The translations under genes were made by a program, and so were the position numbers. Of a DNA stretch of 64,000 nt, positions 50,451-58,857 are shown piece by piece; position 1 is the first letter of the stretch, and each line of letters starts with the position of its first letter. The notes under the pieces were generated by a model. It was given only the letters and a program-made list of their open reading frames with translations. It did no database searches and was not told the DNA's origin. The stretch is taken from contig NZ_JBBOYD010000001.1 of assembly GCF_038007965.1 (NCBI RefSeq), positions 2,148,501-2,212,500 on the forward strand, in the 5' to 3' direction. This DNA is from Niallia sp. FSL W8-0635. Lineage in GTDB: Bacteria > Bacillota > Bacilli > Bacillales > Cytobacillaceae.

Positions 50451-50598
50451 GGGCGATTTAATCCTACATTTTTGAAACTGGCATTTTTGACTATACACCG
50501 CTCGAGAAAGATTAGAAGGCTATAGTGGCGATGAGAAATTTATTGATGTCAATGTATTTTACGGGGATGAAGAGGTATTTGCTGAATATGGAAATTGA
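50451..50598 (+). pseudogene. fragment of an unidentified gene
   Basis: Two short stretches in different frames, FETGIFDYTPLEK (about 50473-50511) and RLEGYSGDEKFIDVNVFYGD...EVFAEYGN (50513-50598, ending in a stop), could join as one C-terminus after a one-base change. There is no start or ribosome site. Low confidence. Confidence 0.3.
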
Positions 50599-50727
50599 TT
50601 TAATACTGAAATCTTTATCTGAAAAATAATAACAAATTGACCTTTGATGAAACTTATCAAGTAGTTAAATCGTATAAATGTCATTACCATTTATACGATT
50701 TAAACTGGATTTAAGTCTTATTCCAAT

Positions 50728-51042
50728 ATGAAAGTAGGGTATATCTTGTCTCAAAAACAAAAAAATAAGAAAGAGTTTATATCCATTAGCCTAACCTTAG
50801 TCTTATTCTTAGCCGCAATGGCAGTCTTTCTTTTTGTAAGAGGTCCTAATTTGAATCTATGGATACCAATAAGCTTGTATTTACTAATTGATATTGGTCT
50901 ACTAGTTTCTCTCCTTATAGGAGTACAATCTAATAATAAAAGTATAAAGTTATTTAGTATTTTATCGAATATAACTGTTATGATTCCGATATCTGTTTGG
51001 GTGTATTTTTTGTTGTTGGCAAATGGAATATCGGAAAAATAA
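50728..51042 (+). CDS. membrane protein, hypothetical
   Basis: A 104-residue protein with three transmembrane segments (about residues 16-37, 41-62 and 76-98). The first ATG at 50728 has no good ribosome site; a TTG at 50746 lies 5 bases after GTAGGG. The preceding hairpin ATCGTATAAA-TG-like (about 50668-50702) repeats CGTATAAATG / CATTTATACG and probably terminates the previous unit. No family recognised. Confidence 0.55.
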   Translation: MKVGYILSQKQKNKKEFISISLTLVLFLAAMAVFLFVRGPNLNLWIPISLYLLIDIGLLVSLLIGVQSNNKSIKLFSILSNITVMIPISVWVYFLLLANGISEK

Positions 51043-51227
51043 ATAGACCATTAAAACTCAGTTTCTGTGCCAATTTTTATTTGGAGAAAAGAATGTAGTA
51101 GTACAAATTTGTAGTAAAAAATTCTATATTAATAATATTTTGCAACTTTTAAATTCAGAAATATGAAATAATTAATTCGAGGGTGACAGTATTAAAGAAT
51201 TTCCTAAATATAAAAGAGACATTTACC

Positions 51228-51682
51228 ATGTACCAATATTTCAACGGCTTCGTAATAAGAGAAGGTACGGAGGATGTTCCAGCTGACTATGTGGAAGCAT
51301 TATTTGAAGATGCTGGTTGGACAAGAAATACTCCAGCTTGGCAGCAAGAGAAGTTTACACGCATATTCCCAAACTCTACTTGGGTATTTACGGTTTGGGA
51401 TCAAAATAAAATGACTAGAATGGTTAGGTTATCTCAGATAAGATCATGGCTGCAAATATAATGGATTTAGTTGTTTTATCAGAATATCACGGGAAAGGCA
51501 TTGGCAAAAAGTTAGTGGAACTATGTGTTCAAAAGCATCCCCATGGTGATTGGTTTGCGCATACATCTGCGAATAATTACAGCTTTTATGAGAAATGTGG
51601 CTTTGGAGTAAAAGACCTAAGTCAAAATGGAACATGTGCGTATTACGGGTACATTCAGGCACGAATAGATGGACATAGATAA
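51228..51682 (+). pseudogene. GNAT acetyltransferase, frame-broken
   Basis: From ATG 51228 the frame reads MYQYFNGFVIREGTEDVPAD ... FTVWDQNKMTRMVR and then goes out of register to a stop at 51461. One frame over, VISDKIMAANIMDLVVLSEY, HGKGIGKKLVELC (motif A) and SFYEKCGFGVKDL (motif B) complete a typical ~150-residue GNAT. One base (G) seems missing near 51431 (AGGTTATC). Confidence 0.78.
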
Positions 51683-51720
51683 AACTGGCTAAGAAGAAAT
51701 ATGTGAAGTAGGGGGGAAGT

Positions 51721-52566
51721 ATGAACATGAAAAGATAATAAAAGAGCTAATACATAATAAAATAATACTTTCCAACCAAACAGATTATGAACAATTAAAT
51801 GGCGGTACGGTCAGTCAAGTGTTTCTTCTGCATAATGATGGAAGAAAATATGTTGTGAAGGCAAATGATTCGCAAATTATTAAAGCGGAGTCGCATTTTC
51901 TTCATACATACAAGGAATTAAACTTACTGCCTAAACTGCTTTTCGTTGAGCATACAAATAGGTATATCCTATATTCCTACATAGATGGTTCTACTCAATA
52001 TCTTAGAAAAAATAAAAAGGAAATGCTCCAAGAACGTGAAAGAGCTTATAAATAATTATAAGCTTACAGATCAAGAATTTGGGTGGGGCTGGGCAGATGA
52101 ACCGACAGATTCTTGGAAAAGTTTTCTTAATGCTGAAATAGCAGAAGCTTATAAATTGATAGGTTCACGATTAAGCAAGGATGACTATCATTTAATACAT
52201 AATCTAATTAAAAAGATTAATAATGATCGTAAACCATTTTTTATTCATGGAGATTGTGGCGTGCATAATTTCATTTTTAACAATGGAAAGTTAACGGGTG
52301 TAATTGACCCAACGCCGATTATCGGAGATCCCATGTATGATTTAATTTACGCCTTTTGCTCATCCCCAGAGGATTTAACTAGGGAAACAATTGATGCAGC
52401 AGCAAATCTAATGGTAGTAAATAATTATGAAAATACATATGATTTGGTGATAATTGGTTTATACCTAAGAATAGGGACCTGTATCAAACACCATCCCGAC
52501 GATATGGGTGCATATTTAAAAGCTTGGGAATATTGGAAGGGTGTCACAATGAAATTAGAGAGATAA
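51721..52566 (+). pseudogene. phosphotransferase (APH family), frame-broken twice
   Basis: After AGGGGGGAAGT an ATG (51721) meets a stop in seven codons. One frame over, KIIKELIHNKIILSNQTDYE, GGTVSQVFLLHNDGRKYVVK and RYILYSYIDGST form an APH N-lobe. Near 52035 the frame must change again to reach INNYKLTDQEFGWGWADEPT, FFIHGDCGVHNFIFNNGKLT (catalytic loop) and GVIDPTPIIGDPMYDLI. Two separate single-base changes are needed, so this is a broken gene or poor sequence. Confidence 0.78.
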
Positions 52567-52612
52567 TTGCACAAATTGAATACTTAGTGGAACGATAAAG
52601 GGGATGATTAGT

Positions 52613-53647
52613 TTGATAAGTACAAATAAATCTCTGTCTCAAACCTTTTTAACCTTTGCAGAAAAGGAATGTAAGGGATCAAGCTTAATCTATGAATATT
52701 TGTCAAAACAAATTGCTATGGATAATTCTCTTCTTAAAATAGCTAGTAGGGCCAGAGAGGGGCAGCCTGTCCCTAATCTATTATTTGGCGCGGTTCACTA
52801 TCTTTTACTAAAGGGGACCGAACACCCATTAAAGGATTATTATCCGAGTATCGTAGAAACACCAAAGTCATTTAAGGATTCATTTTCTATTTTTAAAGAC
52901 TTTTGCTTGAATTATCAAAAGGAGATCGAAGTAATTCTCCAAACGAAGCTGGTGCAAACGAATGAGGTGCGAAGATGTTCTTATCTTTATCCAGCTTTTT
53001 GTATGATTTATGAGCGAGCAAAGAAGCCTTTAGCACTAATTGAAATAGGCACTAGCGCAGGATTACAGCTTAACTGGGATAAGTATTGCTATTCATACGG
53101 TAAAGATGAATGGTATGGAAAGATAGATTCTGAGCTTCCTATAACGGCAGAAATAAAAGGAGCTAATAGGCCATTCCTTCTTAAATCAGCTCCCCCCGTT
53201 ACTACAAGGATTGGCTTTGATTTACATACGATAGATTTACGTGATGAAGAAGAGGAATTATGGCTAAAATCCTTAATATGGCCAGAACATAAAGAGAGAT
53301 TGTTCTTGTTTGAAAAAGTGGTAAAAAATAGTAATAAGGGTTCATTGAATTTAATTAATGGGGATGGAATAAGCTTACTACCTCATTTCGCCGAAACTAT
53401 TCCAGACGACAGTGTTATTTGCATTTTTCATACCCATGTAGCAAATCAAATGCCACTAGAAGGGAAGCAGCTTTTATTACAAACGGTAGATGCTATTGGG
53501 GAACAAAGGGATGTATTTCATCTTTACAATAATATTCAAGATAGATTCTTACATTTAGATTGTTATTTGGCTGGTAAAAAGAGCGAAAATACGATTGCAG
53601 AAACGGACGGTCATGGTAGATGGTTTGAATGGTTAGTGAAAAATTAA
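52613..53647 (+). CDS. DUF2332 family protein
   Basis: A 344-residue cytosolic protein of the DUF2332 family: FLTFAEKECKGSSLIYEYLS at the start, VPNLLFGAVHYLLLKG, then LALIEIGTSAGLQLNWDKY (a methyltransferase-like Gly-rich motif), and NGDGISLLPHFAETIPDDSV. The fold is likely SAM-methyltransferase-like; activity unknown. I use TTG 52613, 9 bases after GGGG; ATG 52604 lies directly on that site. Monocistronic. Confidence 0.88.
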   Translation: MISTNKSLSQTFLTFAEKECKGSSLIYEYLSKQIAMDNSLLKIASRAREGQPVPNLLFGAVHYLLLKGTEHPLKDYYPSIVETPKSFKDSFSIFKDFCLNYQKEIEVILQTKLVQTNEVRRCSYLYPAFCMIYERAKKPLALIEIGTSAGLQLNWDKYCYSYGKDEWYGKIDSELPITAEIKGANRPFLLKSAPPVTTRIGFDLHTIDLRDEEEELWLKSLIWPEHKERLFLFEKVVKNSNKGSLNLINGDGISLLPHFAETIPDDSVICIFHTHVANQMPLEGKQLLLQTVDAIGEQRDVFHLYNNIQDRFLHLDCYLAGKKSENTIAETDGHGRWFEWLVKN

Positions 53648-53823
53648 ATATATAAGTTACTTTCTTAAATTCATGGATATTAAAATCAGTACAGACATTA
53701 TAATTTTAGTATGGGTAAGTGGTGGATTATGGTAAAATTTAACTTAAGTTAAATAGAGGTTATTTACCTTTTAATAAGTGATTGGGAATTTAAGATTCAT
53801 ATATAACAAAGGAGGCCCTATGT

Positions 53824-54195
53824 ATGATAGGTTTACTTAATATTGGCAGCCTAGTGCTTGGTTTGATAGCTTGGATATTGCCAGCTGCTAATCTAATGCG
53901 AAATAAAAGTGAGAATCAGGGAAATTGGCTAATGATTGGTCTTGTCAGCATGACCGCTTGTGTGATTGCATTGTTTTTTCAGATTTTCTATAACTATCAT
54001 CTTGTTAAAATTGAGGATTGGAGTGCACTTATGGACACTACTGGTGGTGTGGTGGTAGCAGCAACGGTCCTTATTTTTGTTACAATCGTACTGAATGCCG
54101 TTAATTTAATTTTTATCGGAAAATGTCAGCAAGATAGACCAATATATTTGTCTATCTTTTGTTTTCGAATAATTAGTTTCAACTTGCATTTTTAG
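53824..54195 (+). CDS. small membrane protein (annotated elsewhere as cytochrome oxidase subunit IV-like)
   Basis: A 123-residue protein with three transmembrane segments (LNIGSLVLGLIAWILPAANL, NWLMIGLVSMTACVIALFFQ, VVVAATVLIFVTIVLNAVNL), and HLVKIEDWSALMDTTGG between helices 2 and 3. Similar Bacillus proteins are sometimes named cytochrome c oxidase subunit 4, without other oxidase genes nearby, which I do not trust. The C-terminal ~20 residues look atypical. AAAGGAGG ribosome site. Confidence 0.65.
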   Translation: MIGLLNIGSLVLGLIAWILPAANLMRNKSENQGNWLMIGLVSMTACVIALFFQIFYNYHLVKIEDWSALMDTTGGVVVAATVLIFVTIVLNAVNLIFIGKCQQDRPIYLSIFCFRIISFNLHF

Positions 54196-54327
54196 TATAT
54201 TTTTTAATATCGTAAAATTCTACCTATTATTCAAAAAAATCCTCTTTGTTTTAAAGGAAATAGAGGGATAAGAACAGAAGAAGAAAGGAGTAAATAAGGA
54301 ATCCGTTATTTGACAGGGGAGATATGA

Positions 54328-54786
54328 TTGGTTGGGTTAATGTTTAGAATGGCGACTGAACAGGATTTAGATCAAATAGTTGCGATGCTTGCGGACGATG
54401 TTTTAGGGAGTAAACGGGAACGGTATGAACAACCACTGCCAGAGAGTTACATTGAGGCATTTAAAGCTATTTCTGCAGACCCAAATAATGAATTAGTAGT
54501 AGCATGTATTGGTGTTGAAATAGTAGGTGTGCAGCAAATTACTTTTACACCATATATCACCCATCAAGGGGCATGGAGAGCTACTATCGAAGGAGTTCGA
54601 ACAGCCTCTTCCGTAAGGGGAAAAGGAGTAGGTACGGCATTAATCAACTGGGCAATCCAACGTGCGAAATCCCGTGGCTGTCATTTAATCCAGCTTACGA
54701 CAGATAAACAAAGACCAGATGCTTTGCGATTTTATGAACGGCTAGGATTTCAAGCAACACATGAGGGCTTAAAAAGGAAGCTTTGA
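54328..54786 (+). CDS. GNAT family N-acetyltransferase
   Basis: A 152-residue GNAT protein: MATEQDLDQIVAMLADDVLG, IEGVRTASSVRGKGVGTALI (motif A), LTTDKQRPDALRFYERLGFQ (motif B). TTG start with GGGGAG 7 bases upstream. It is followed by a second GNAT whose ribosome site lies after its stop, so both are in one transcript. Substrate unknown. Confidence 0.88.
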   Translation: MVGLMFRMATEQDLDQIVAMLADDVLGSKRERYEQPLPESYIEAFKAISADPNNELVVACIGVEIVGVQQITFTPYITHQGAWRATIEGVRTASSVRGKGVGTALINWAIQRAKSRGCHLIQLTTDKQRPDALRFYERLGFQATHEGLKRKL

Positions 54787-54809
54787 GAGGAAATTTGGGA
54801 GGGAATAAA

Positions 54810-55313
54810 GTGGTCCAGCTATTAGCAATGGATAAAAATGAAAATATCATCGGTAAAATGGAAGAATTATATAAAAAAGTATGGAATAAGTCCATAATAG
54901 AACGCTTAATTAGGCATACCACTTACGAAGGGTTTAAGGGCTACATAATTATTTCAGAAGAAGAGGGACTCTTAGGATTTGCATATGGATATACCTCATT
55001 ACCGGGACAGTATTATCATGAATTGCTTTCCAAAGAGGTTAGTCAAAAAGAATATGAAACATGGTTAAAAGATTGTTTTGAAGTAGTTGAATTGGCCGTG
55101 CATTCGTTGCATCGAAATAAAGGATATGGAAACAAACTTATTCATGAATTATTAAAGGAAGTAGACAATAAAACGGCTGTATTAACAACTCAAGTAAACA
55201 ATACAGTTGCCCGACATTTATATAATCGAATGGGATGGATTGTCATAAAAGAACCGTTTATTCCTAGTGAGCATGAGGCTCCGTATGTGATTATGGGGAA
55301 GGTTTTGAACTAG
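54810..55313 (+). CDS. GNAT family N-acetyltransferase
   Basis: A 167-residue GNAT protein: GYIIISEEEGLLGFAYGYTS, FEVVELAVHSLHRNKGYGNK (motif A), TQVNNTVARHLYNRMGWIVI (motif B). I place the start at GTG 54810, 6 bases after GGGAGGG; the frame extends to overlap the previous gene. Second of a two-GNAT unit. Confidence 0.87.
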   Translation: MVQLLAMDKNENIIGKMEELYKKVWNKSIIERLIRHTTYEGFKGYIIISEEEGLLGFAYGYTSLPGQYYHELLSKEVSQKEYETWLKDCFEVVELAVHSLHRNKGYGNKLIHELLKEVDNKTAVLTTQVNNTVARHLYNRMGWIVIKEPFIPSEHEAPYVIMGKVLN

Positions 55314-55363
55314 AAAAATAGAAAAGAAAGAGTTAAAAATAAAAAATTAGAAATAGGAAAATA

Positions 55364-55391
55364 AAAAAATACCATCGCTTTGGTATTTTTT
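55364..55391. terminator. bidirectional terminator
   Basis: AAAAAATACC / GGTATTTTTT with an 8-base loop between convergent genes; A and T runs suit both directions. Confidence 0.8.
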
Positions 55392-55849
55392 TAGGTGAAA
55401 TTAGATAAGATTTTTTTTAGAACAAAGCCAATGGTGACTCCTGGTATAACAAATAACATTGGCAGCCATACTGGTCCCAATAGCTTTCCGAATACTTTGA
55501 CCTCTGGTGATAGTATCAATCCGACTGTAACAAAATACGCCGAGAAAACGAACGGAAGATAAGTAAATAGTGGAACTTTTACCCCAGAATCCCTACATGC
55601 ATCCCACATGGCAAAGAAATATAGGCAAGGATAAAACATTAACCATTGAAAATTCGTGACTTCAATTGCTTCTTGAATTCTTCCATAAAAACTAAGGAAA
55701 ATAGCCTCGTTAAAATTTGCCTGAATATTAATCAAAAACTCAAGTCCAATAAAGAAAAATCCCTTAAGATACCTTTTGTTTAGTAGTTGAGCAAAGCCTG
55801 GTAATGCGATGCTCCATAGTATATTTTCAATAACTTTTTCTTTTCCCAT
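55391..55849 (-). CDS. membrane protein, hypothetical
   Basis: A 152-residue protein with four to five transmembrane segments. The start ILWSIALPGFAQLLNKRYLK and the middle FQWLMFYPCLYFFAMWDACR are conserved in similar Bacillus proteins, to my memory. The 'PGxxQL' start resembles TM2-type small membrane proteins. Function unknown; the ribosome site (GTGGGTAG) is weak. It lies just downstream of 55860-56201 and is likely co-transcribed. Confidence 0.65.
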   Translation of the reverse strand: MGKEKVIENILWSIALPGFAQLLNKRYLKGFFFIGLEFLINIQANFNEAIFLSFYGRIQEAIEVTNFQWLMFYPCLYFFAMWDACRDSGVKVPLFTYLPFVFSAYFVTVGLILSPEVKVFGKLLGPVWLPMLFVIPGVTIGFVLKKILSNFT

Positions 55850-55859
55850 AAGCTACCCA

Positions 55860-56201
55860 CTACTTCTTAATTGCTAATTTTATCTCGTTTTCAGCTAACG
55901 ATGATTGTGCTAACCAATCATATTTTCTTAAAAGCTGAGATCTAGATTTTTTGCTGTAAAAACCTTTATGTAACATTATGGGAATGGTTCGTTTATGTAA
56001 TTTCATTGTTTTCTTAATACATTTGATGAAATTATTTGACAGATTAAGCCAATATTCGAGAATCTCTTTAAAATCGTTATTCCTATCATTTTCGATTGAA
56101 TGGTTAAGAAGACATAGGGATTTGGAATCGTTAATGAATAGAGTCCAAAGGTTTGGGATTTCTACTGAAGTAGGCTCTGTGTTATGGTTCATCTCTTTCA
56201 T
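55860..56201 (-). CDS. hypothetical protein
   Basis: A 113-residue soluble, lysine-rich helical protein (IPNLWTLFINDSKSLCLLNH, ILEYWLNLSNNFIKCIKKTM). GTGGAGG lies before the ATG. It ends 10 bp before the next gene. Not recognised. Confidence 0.6.
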   Translation of the reverse strand: MKEMNHNTEPTSVEIPNLWTLFINDSKSLCLLNHSIENDRNNDFKEILEYWLNLSNNFIKCIKKTMKLHKRTIPIMLHKGFYSKKSRSQLLRKYDWLAQSSLAENEIKLAIKK

Positions 56202-56356
56202 AAAATTTCCTCCACATATTTTGAAATTGAGACACTTATAAATAGTATTTTGACCATTGCTTGATTAATATGACATAAATAAGTGGTTTTTATGTAAGAC
56301 AAGTACAATATTTTGTAGTTTAATCATAGAAAAATATTACGTCACTTCGGTATTTT

Positions 56357-56418
56357 TTGTTGCAAATACAATAAAAATATGTTAATTTGAAATTAGAGGT
56401 CTTTTGTTGTAAATACAA
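56357..56418. promoter_or_regulatory. two repeated operators before the MarR gene
   Basis: TTGTTGCAAATACAA at 56357-56371 and TTGTTGTAAATACAA at 56404-56418 differ by one base and are each imperfect palindromes (TTGT...ACAA). They lie upstream of the MarR-type gene and probably bind its product. Confidence 0.7.
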
Positions 56419-56443
56419 TAAAAAAATGAGAGGAAGTGAAAAA

Positions 56444-56896
56444 ATGAAAGAAATTCTCCGGGAGATTGGGATGATTGGTAGAGCATTGGATTCTATTAGT
56501 AACATTGAATTTAAAGAATTTAACCTTACTAAGGGACAGTATCTTTACCTTGTGAGAATATGTGAAAATCCAGGAATCATCCAAGAAAAATTAGCGGAAA
56601 TGATAAAGGTAGATCGAACAACAGCAGCACGTTCTATAAAAAAATTGGAGATGAATGGATTTATTGAAAAAAAAGAGGATCAAAAGAACAAAAAAATAAA
56701 AAAACTCTTTCCAACGGAGAAAGGTGAACAAGTTTACCCCTTTATTAAAAGAGAAAATGATTATTCAAATGAGATTGCATTAGCTGGTTTCTCCGAGTCT
56801 GAGATAGAAGTTATTTATAACCTACTTTATAGGATTAGAAAAAATATAGAAAAAGACTGGGAGTTAGTGAAGAAGGGAAAGAAGAGAATTTATTAA
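56444..56896 (+). CDS. MarR family transcriptional regulator
   Basis: A 150-residue winged-helix regulator: FNLTKGQYLYLVRICENPGI, the HTH QEKLAEMIKVDRTTAARSIK, and the wing GFIEKKEDQKNKKIKKLFPT. ATG 56444 follows GAGAGGAAG; the frame upstream overlaps the operators. A GNAT gene follows 21 bp after its stop. The pair looks like a regulator/acetyltransferase operon controlled by the two upstream operators. Confidence 0.9.
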   Translation: MKEILREIGMIGRALDSISNIEFKEFNLTKGQYLYLVRICENPGIIQEKLAEMIKVDRTTAARSIKKLEMNGFIEKKEDQKNKKIKKLFPTEKGEQVYPFIKRENDYSNEIALAGFSESEIEVIYNLLYRIRKNIEKDWELVKKGKKRIY

Positions 56897-57436
<540 letters not shown>

Positions 57437-57480
57437 TTGTTTAGCTACAGTCAATTAATATAGCAATAAATGATAATATA

Positions 57481-57510
57481 AAGCCTTATTCCATCCACAG
57501 AATAAGGCTT
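57481..57510. terminator. terminator hairpin between convergent units
   Basis: Perfect 11-bp stem AAGCCTTATTC / GAATAAGGCTT. On the minus strand it is followed by TTTATATT, suiting the end of nifS. Confidence 0.75.
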
Positions 57511-57540
57511 CAAGCCTTAAATATAGTGAATAAAGTTTAA

Positions 57541-58674
57541 TCAACTACCCGCATCTACTATGGATAAAGCTAATGCATTGATTACATTCGCCAAATCAAT
57601 TATATCTTCTTCCGTATTATCTCTCCCCATTGACATCCGAATAAACTCTTTTGCCTCTCCATCTGATAGTCCCAACGCCTTCATTGTTTTAGAAGGAGCC
57701 TGTTTCCCGACTTGACATGCACTCCCTGTAGAGATGGCGAAGCCCTGTCGATTGCATTCCAGCACCAGCCATTGGCCCTGTATTCCTTTAACGCGCAAGC
57801 CGATAATGCCTGGATATTGTTCCGAGCATTCAAAAATAACGATAGACTCCATATTTATCGTTTCTTTAAATAAGTTACGCAAATGAGTAAGCTTGCTGAT
57901 ATATTCTGTTAACTTGGAGCATGTTTTTTGAGCAGCGACTGTCATACTAGCAATGCCTGCTGTATTTACGGTGCCAGAACGAAAGCCATTTTCATGACTG
58001 CCATTCGCTAACATTGGCATCCAAGGAGTTTTCGGGCTAATATAGGCAATGCCAACGCCTTTTGGTCCATAGAATTTATGGCTCGAGAGTGATAAGGCAT
58101 CGACAAAGGGAGTTACTTCCTTAACCTCTATCTTTCCGATACTTTGGACCATATCACTATGAAAAAGAACATCATATTTTTTGCAGATCGCACCAATTTC
58201 TTTTATCGGTTGGATAGCGCCAATTTCAGAATTCACATGCTGAATGGAAACAAGTATGGTGTCAGGTCGAATGGATTCCTCTAGCAATTCTATATCGATT
58301 ACACCAGTTTCCAATAAAGGTAGATAGGTAATTTCATAGCCCTTGTCTGCTAAAGCTTGCATCGTACTATGAATCGAAGCATGCTCAGCTGCCGATGTAA
58401 TGAGATGTTTTCCTTCTTTTTTTGATGCCAATAGCAAGCTTTGCAAGATTAAAAAATTACTTTCCGTACCACCACTGGTGAAATATATCCCATTTTTATC
58501 AACGTTTAATAATCTTCCCCATTCACTGCGACAATTCTCAACGATTGTATTAGCTGTATCTCCCATATCATGGAGACTATTCGTATTACCAAAGTATTTA
58601 CAGGCTACCTCCATATAAGTTGTAGCTGCGTCAGAATCTAAAGGCGTAGTAGCCGCATGATCAAAATATTTCAT
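57541..58674 (-). CDS. nifS: cysteine desulfurase, NAD-biosynthesis type
   Basis: A 377-residue PLP enzyme. Motifs: YFDHAATTPLDS at the start, GGTESNFLILQSL, the PLP-binding lysine in SLSSHKFYGPKGVG, and the active cysteine in AISTGSACQVGKQAPS. Its divergent position to nadB is the standard Bacillus arrangement, where it supplies sulfur for the Fe-S cluster of NadA. Start at ATG 58674 with TTGGAGGAA upstream. The niaR (yrxA) gene that follows nifS in B. subtilis is missing here. Confidence 0.92.
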   Translation of the reverse strand: MKYFDHAATTPLDSDAATTYMEVACKYFGNTNSLHDMGDTANTIVENCRSEWGRLLNVDKNGIYFTSGGTESNFLILQSLLLASKKEGKHLITSAAEHASIHSTMQALADKGYEITYLPLLETGVIDIELLEESIRPDTILVSIQHVNSEIGAIQPIKEIGAICKKYDVLFHSDMVQSIGKIEVKEVTPFVDALSLSSHKFYGPKGVGIAYISPKTPWMPMLANGSHENGFRSGTVNTAGIASMTVAAQKTCSKLTEYISKLTHLRNLFKETINMESIVIFECSEQYPGIIGLRVKGIQGQWLVLECNRQGFAISTGSACQVGKQAPSKTMKALGLSDGEAKEFIRMSMGRDNTEEDIIDLANVINALALSIVDAGS

Positions 58675-58792
58675 TAGAAATTCCTCCAATAGGATTAAGT
58701 TGTAGGAGAAGAAGGCTTGCGTTGTTCTCGCTTATTATTTTGATAATAAAAAGATGAATGTTAGTATTAGAAAATCTTTTAATAAAAAACAC

Positions 58793-58840
58793 TTGTCATA
58801 ATTTTAAATCTATGTAAATATAAGTGTCAAGACACCTGTA
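58793..58840 (+). promoter_or_regulatory. nadB promoter with NiaR-type operator
   Basis: TTGTCA (58793-58798) and TAAATA (58815-58820) can serve as -35/-10. GTGTC-AA-GACAC (58824-58835), flanked by TATAA and CTGTA, is a palindrome that fits the NiaR (YrxA) operator of Bacillus nad genes. It covers the transcription start region, so nicotinate-dependent repression is inferred. Confidence 0.8.
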
Positions 58841-58857
58841 AAACAGGAGGGTAAAAA

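Noticed and set aside
53824..54195. Cytochrome c oxidase subunit IV
   Set aside because: This name circulates for such proteins, but there are no other oxidase genes nearby and no cofactor or subunit motif; kept as hypothetical.
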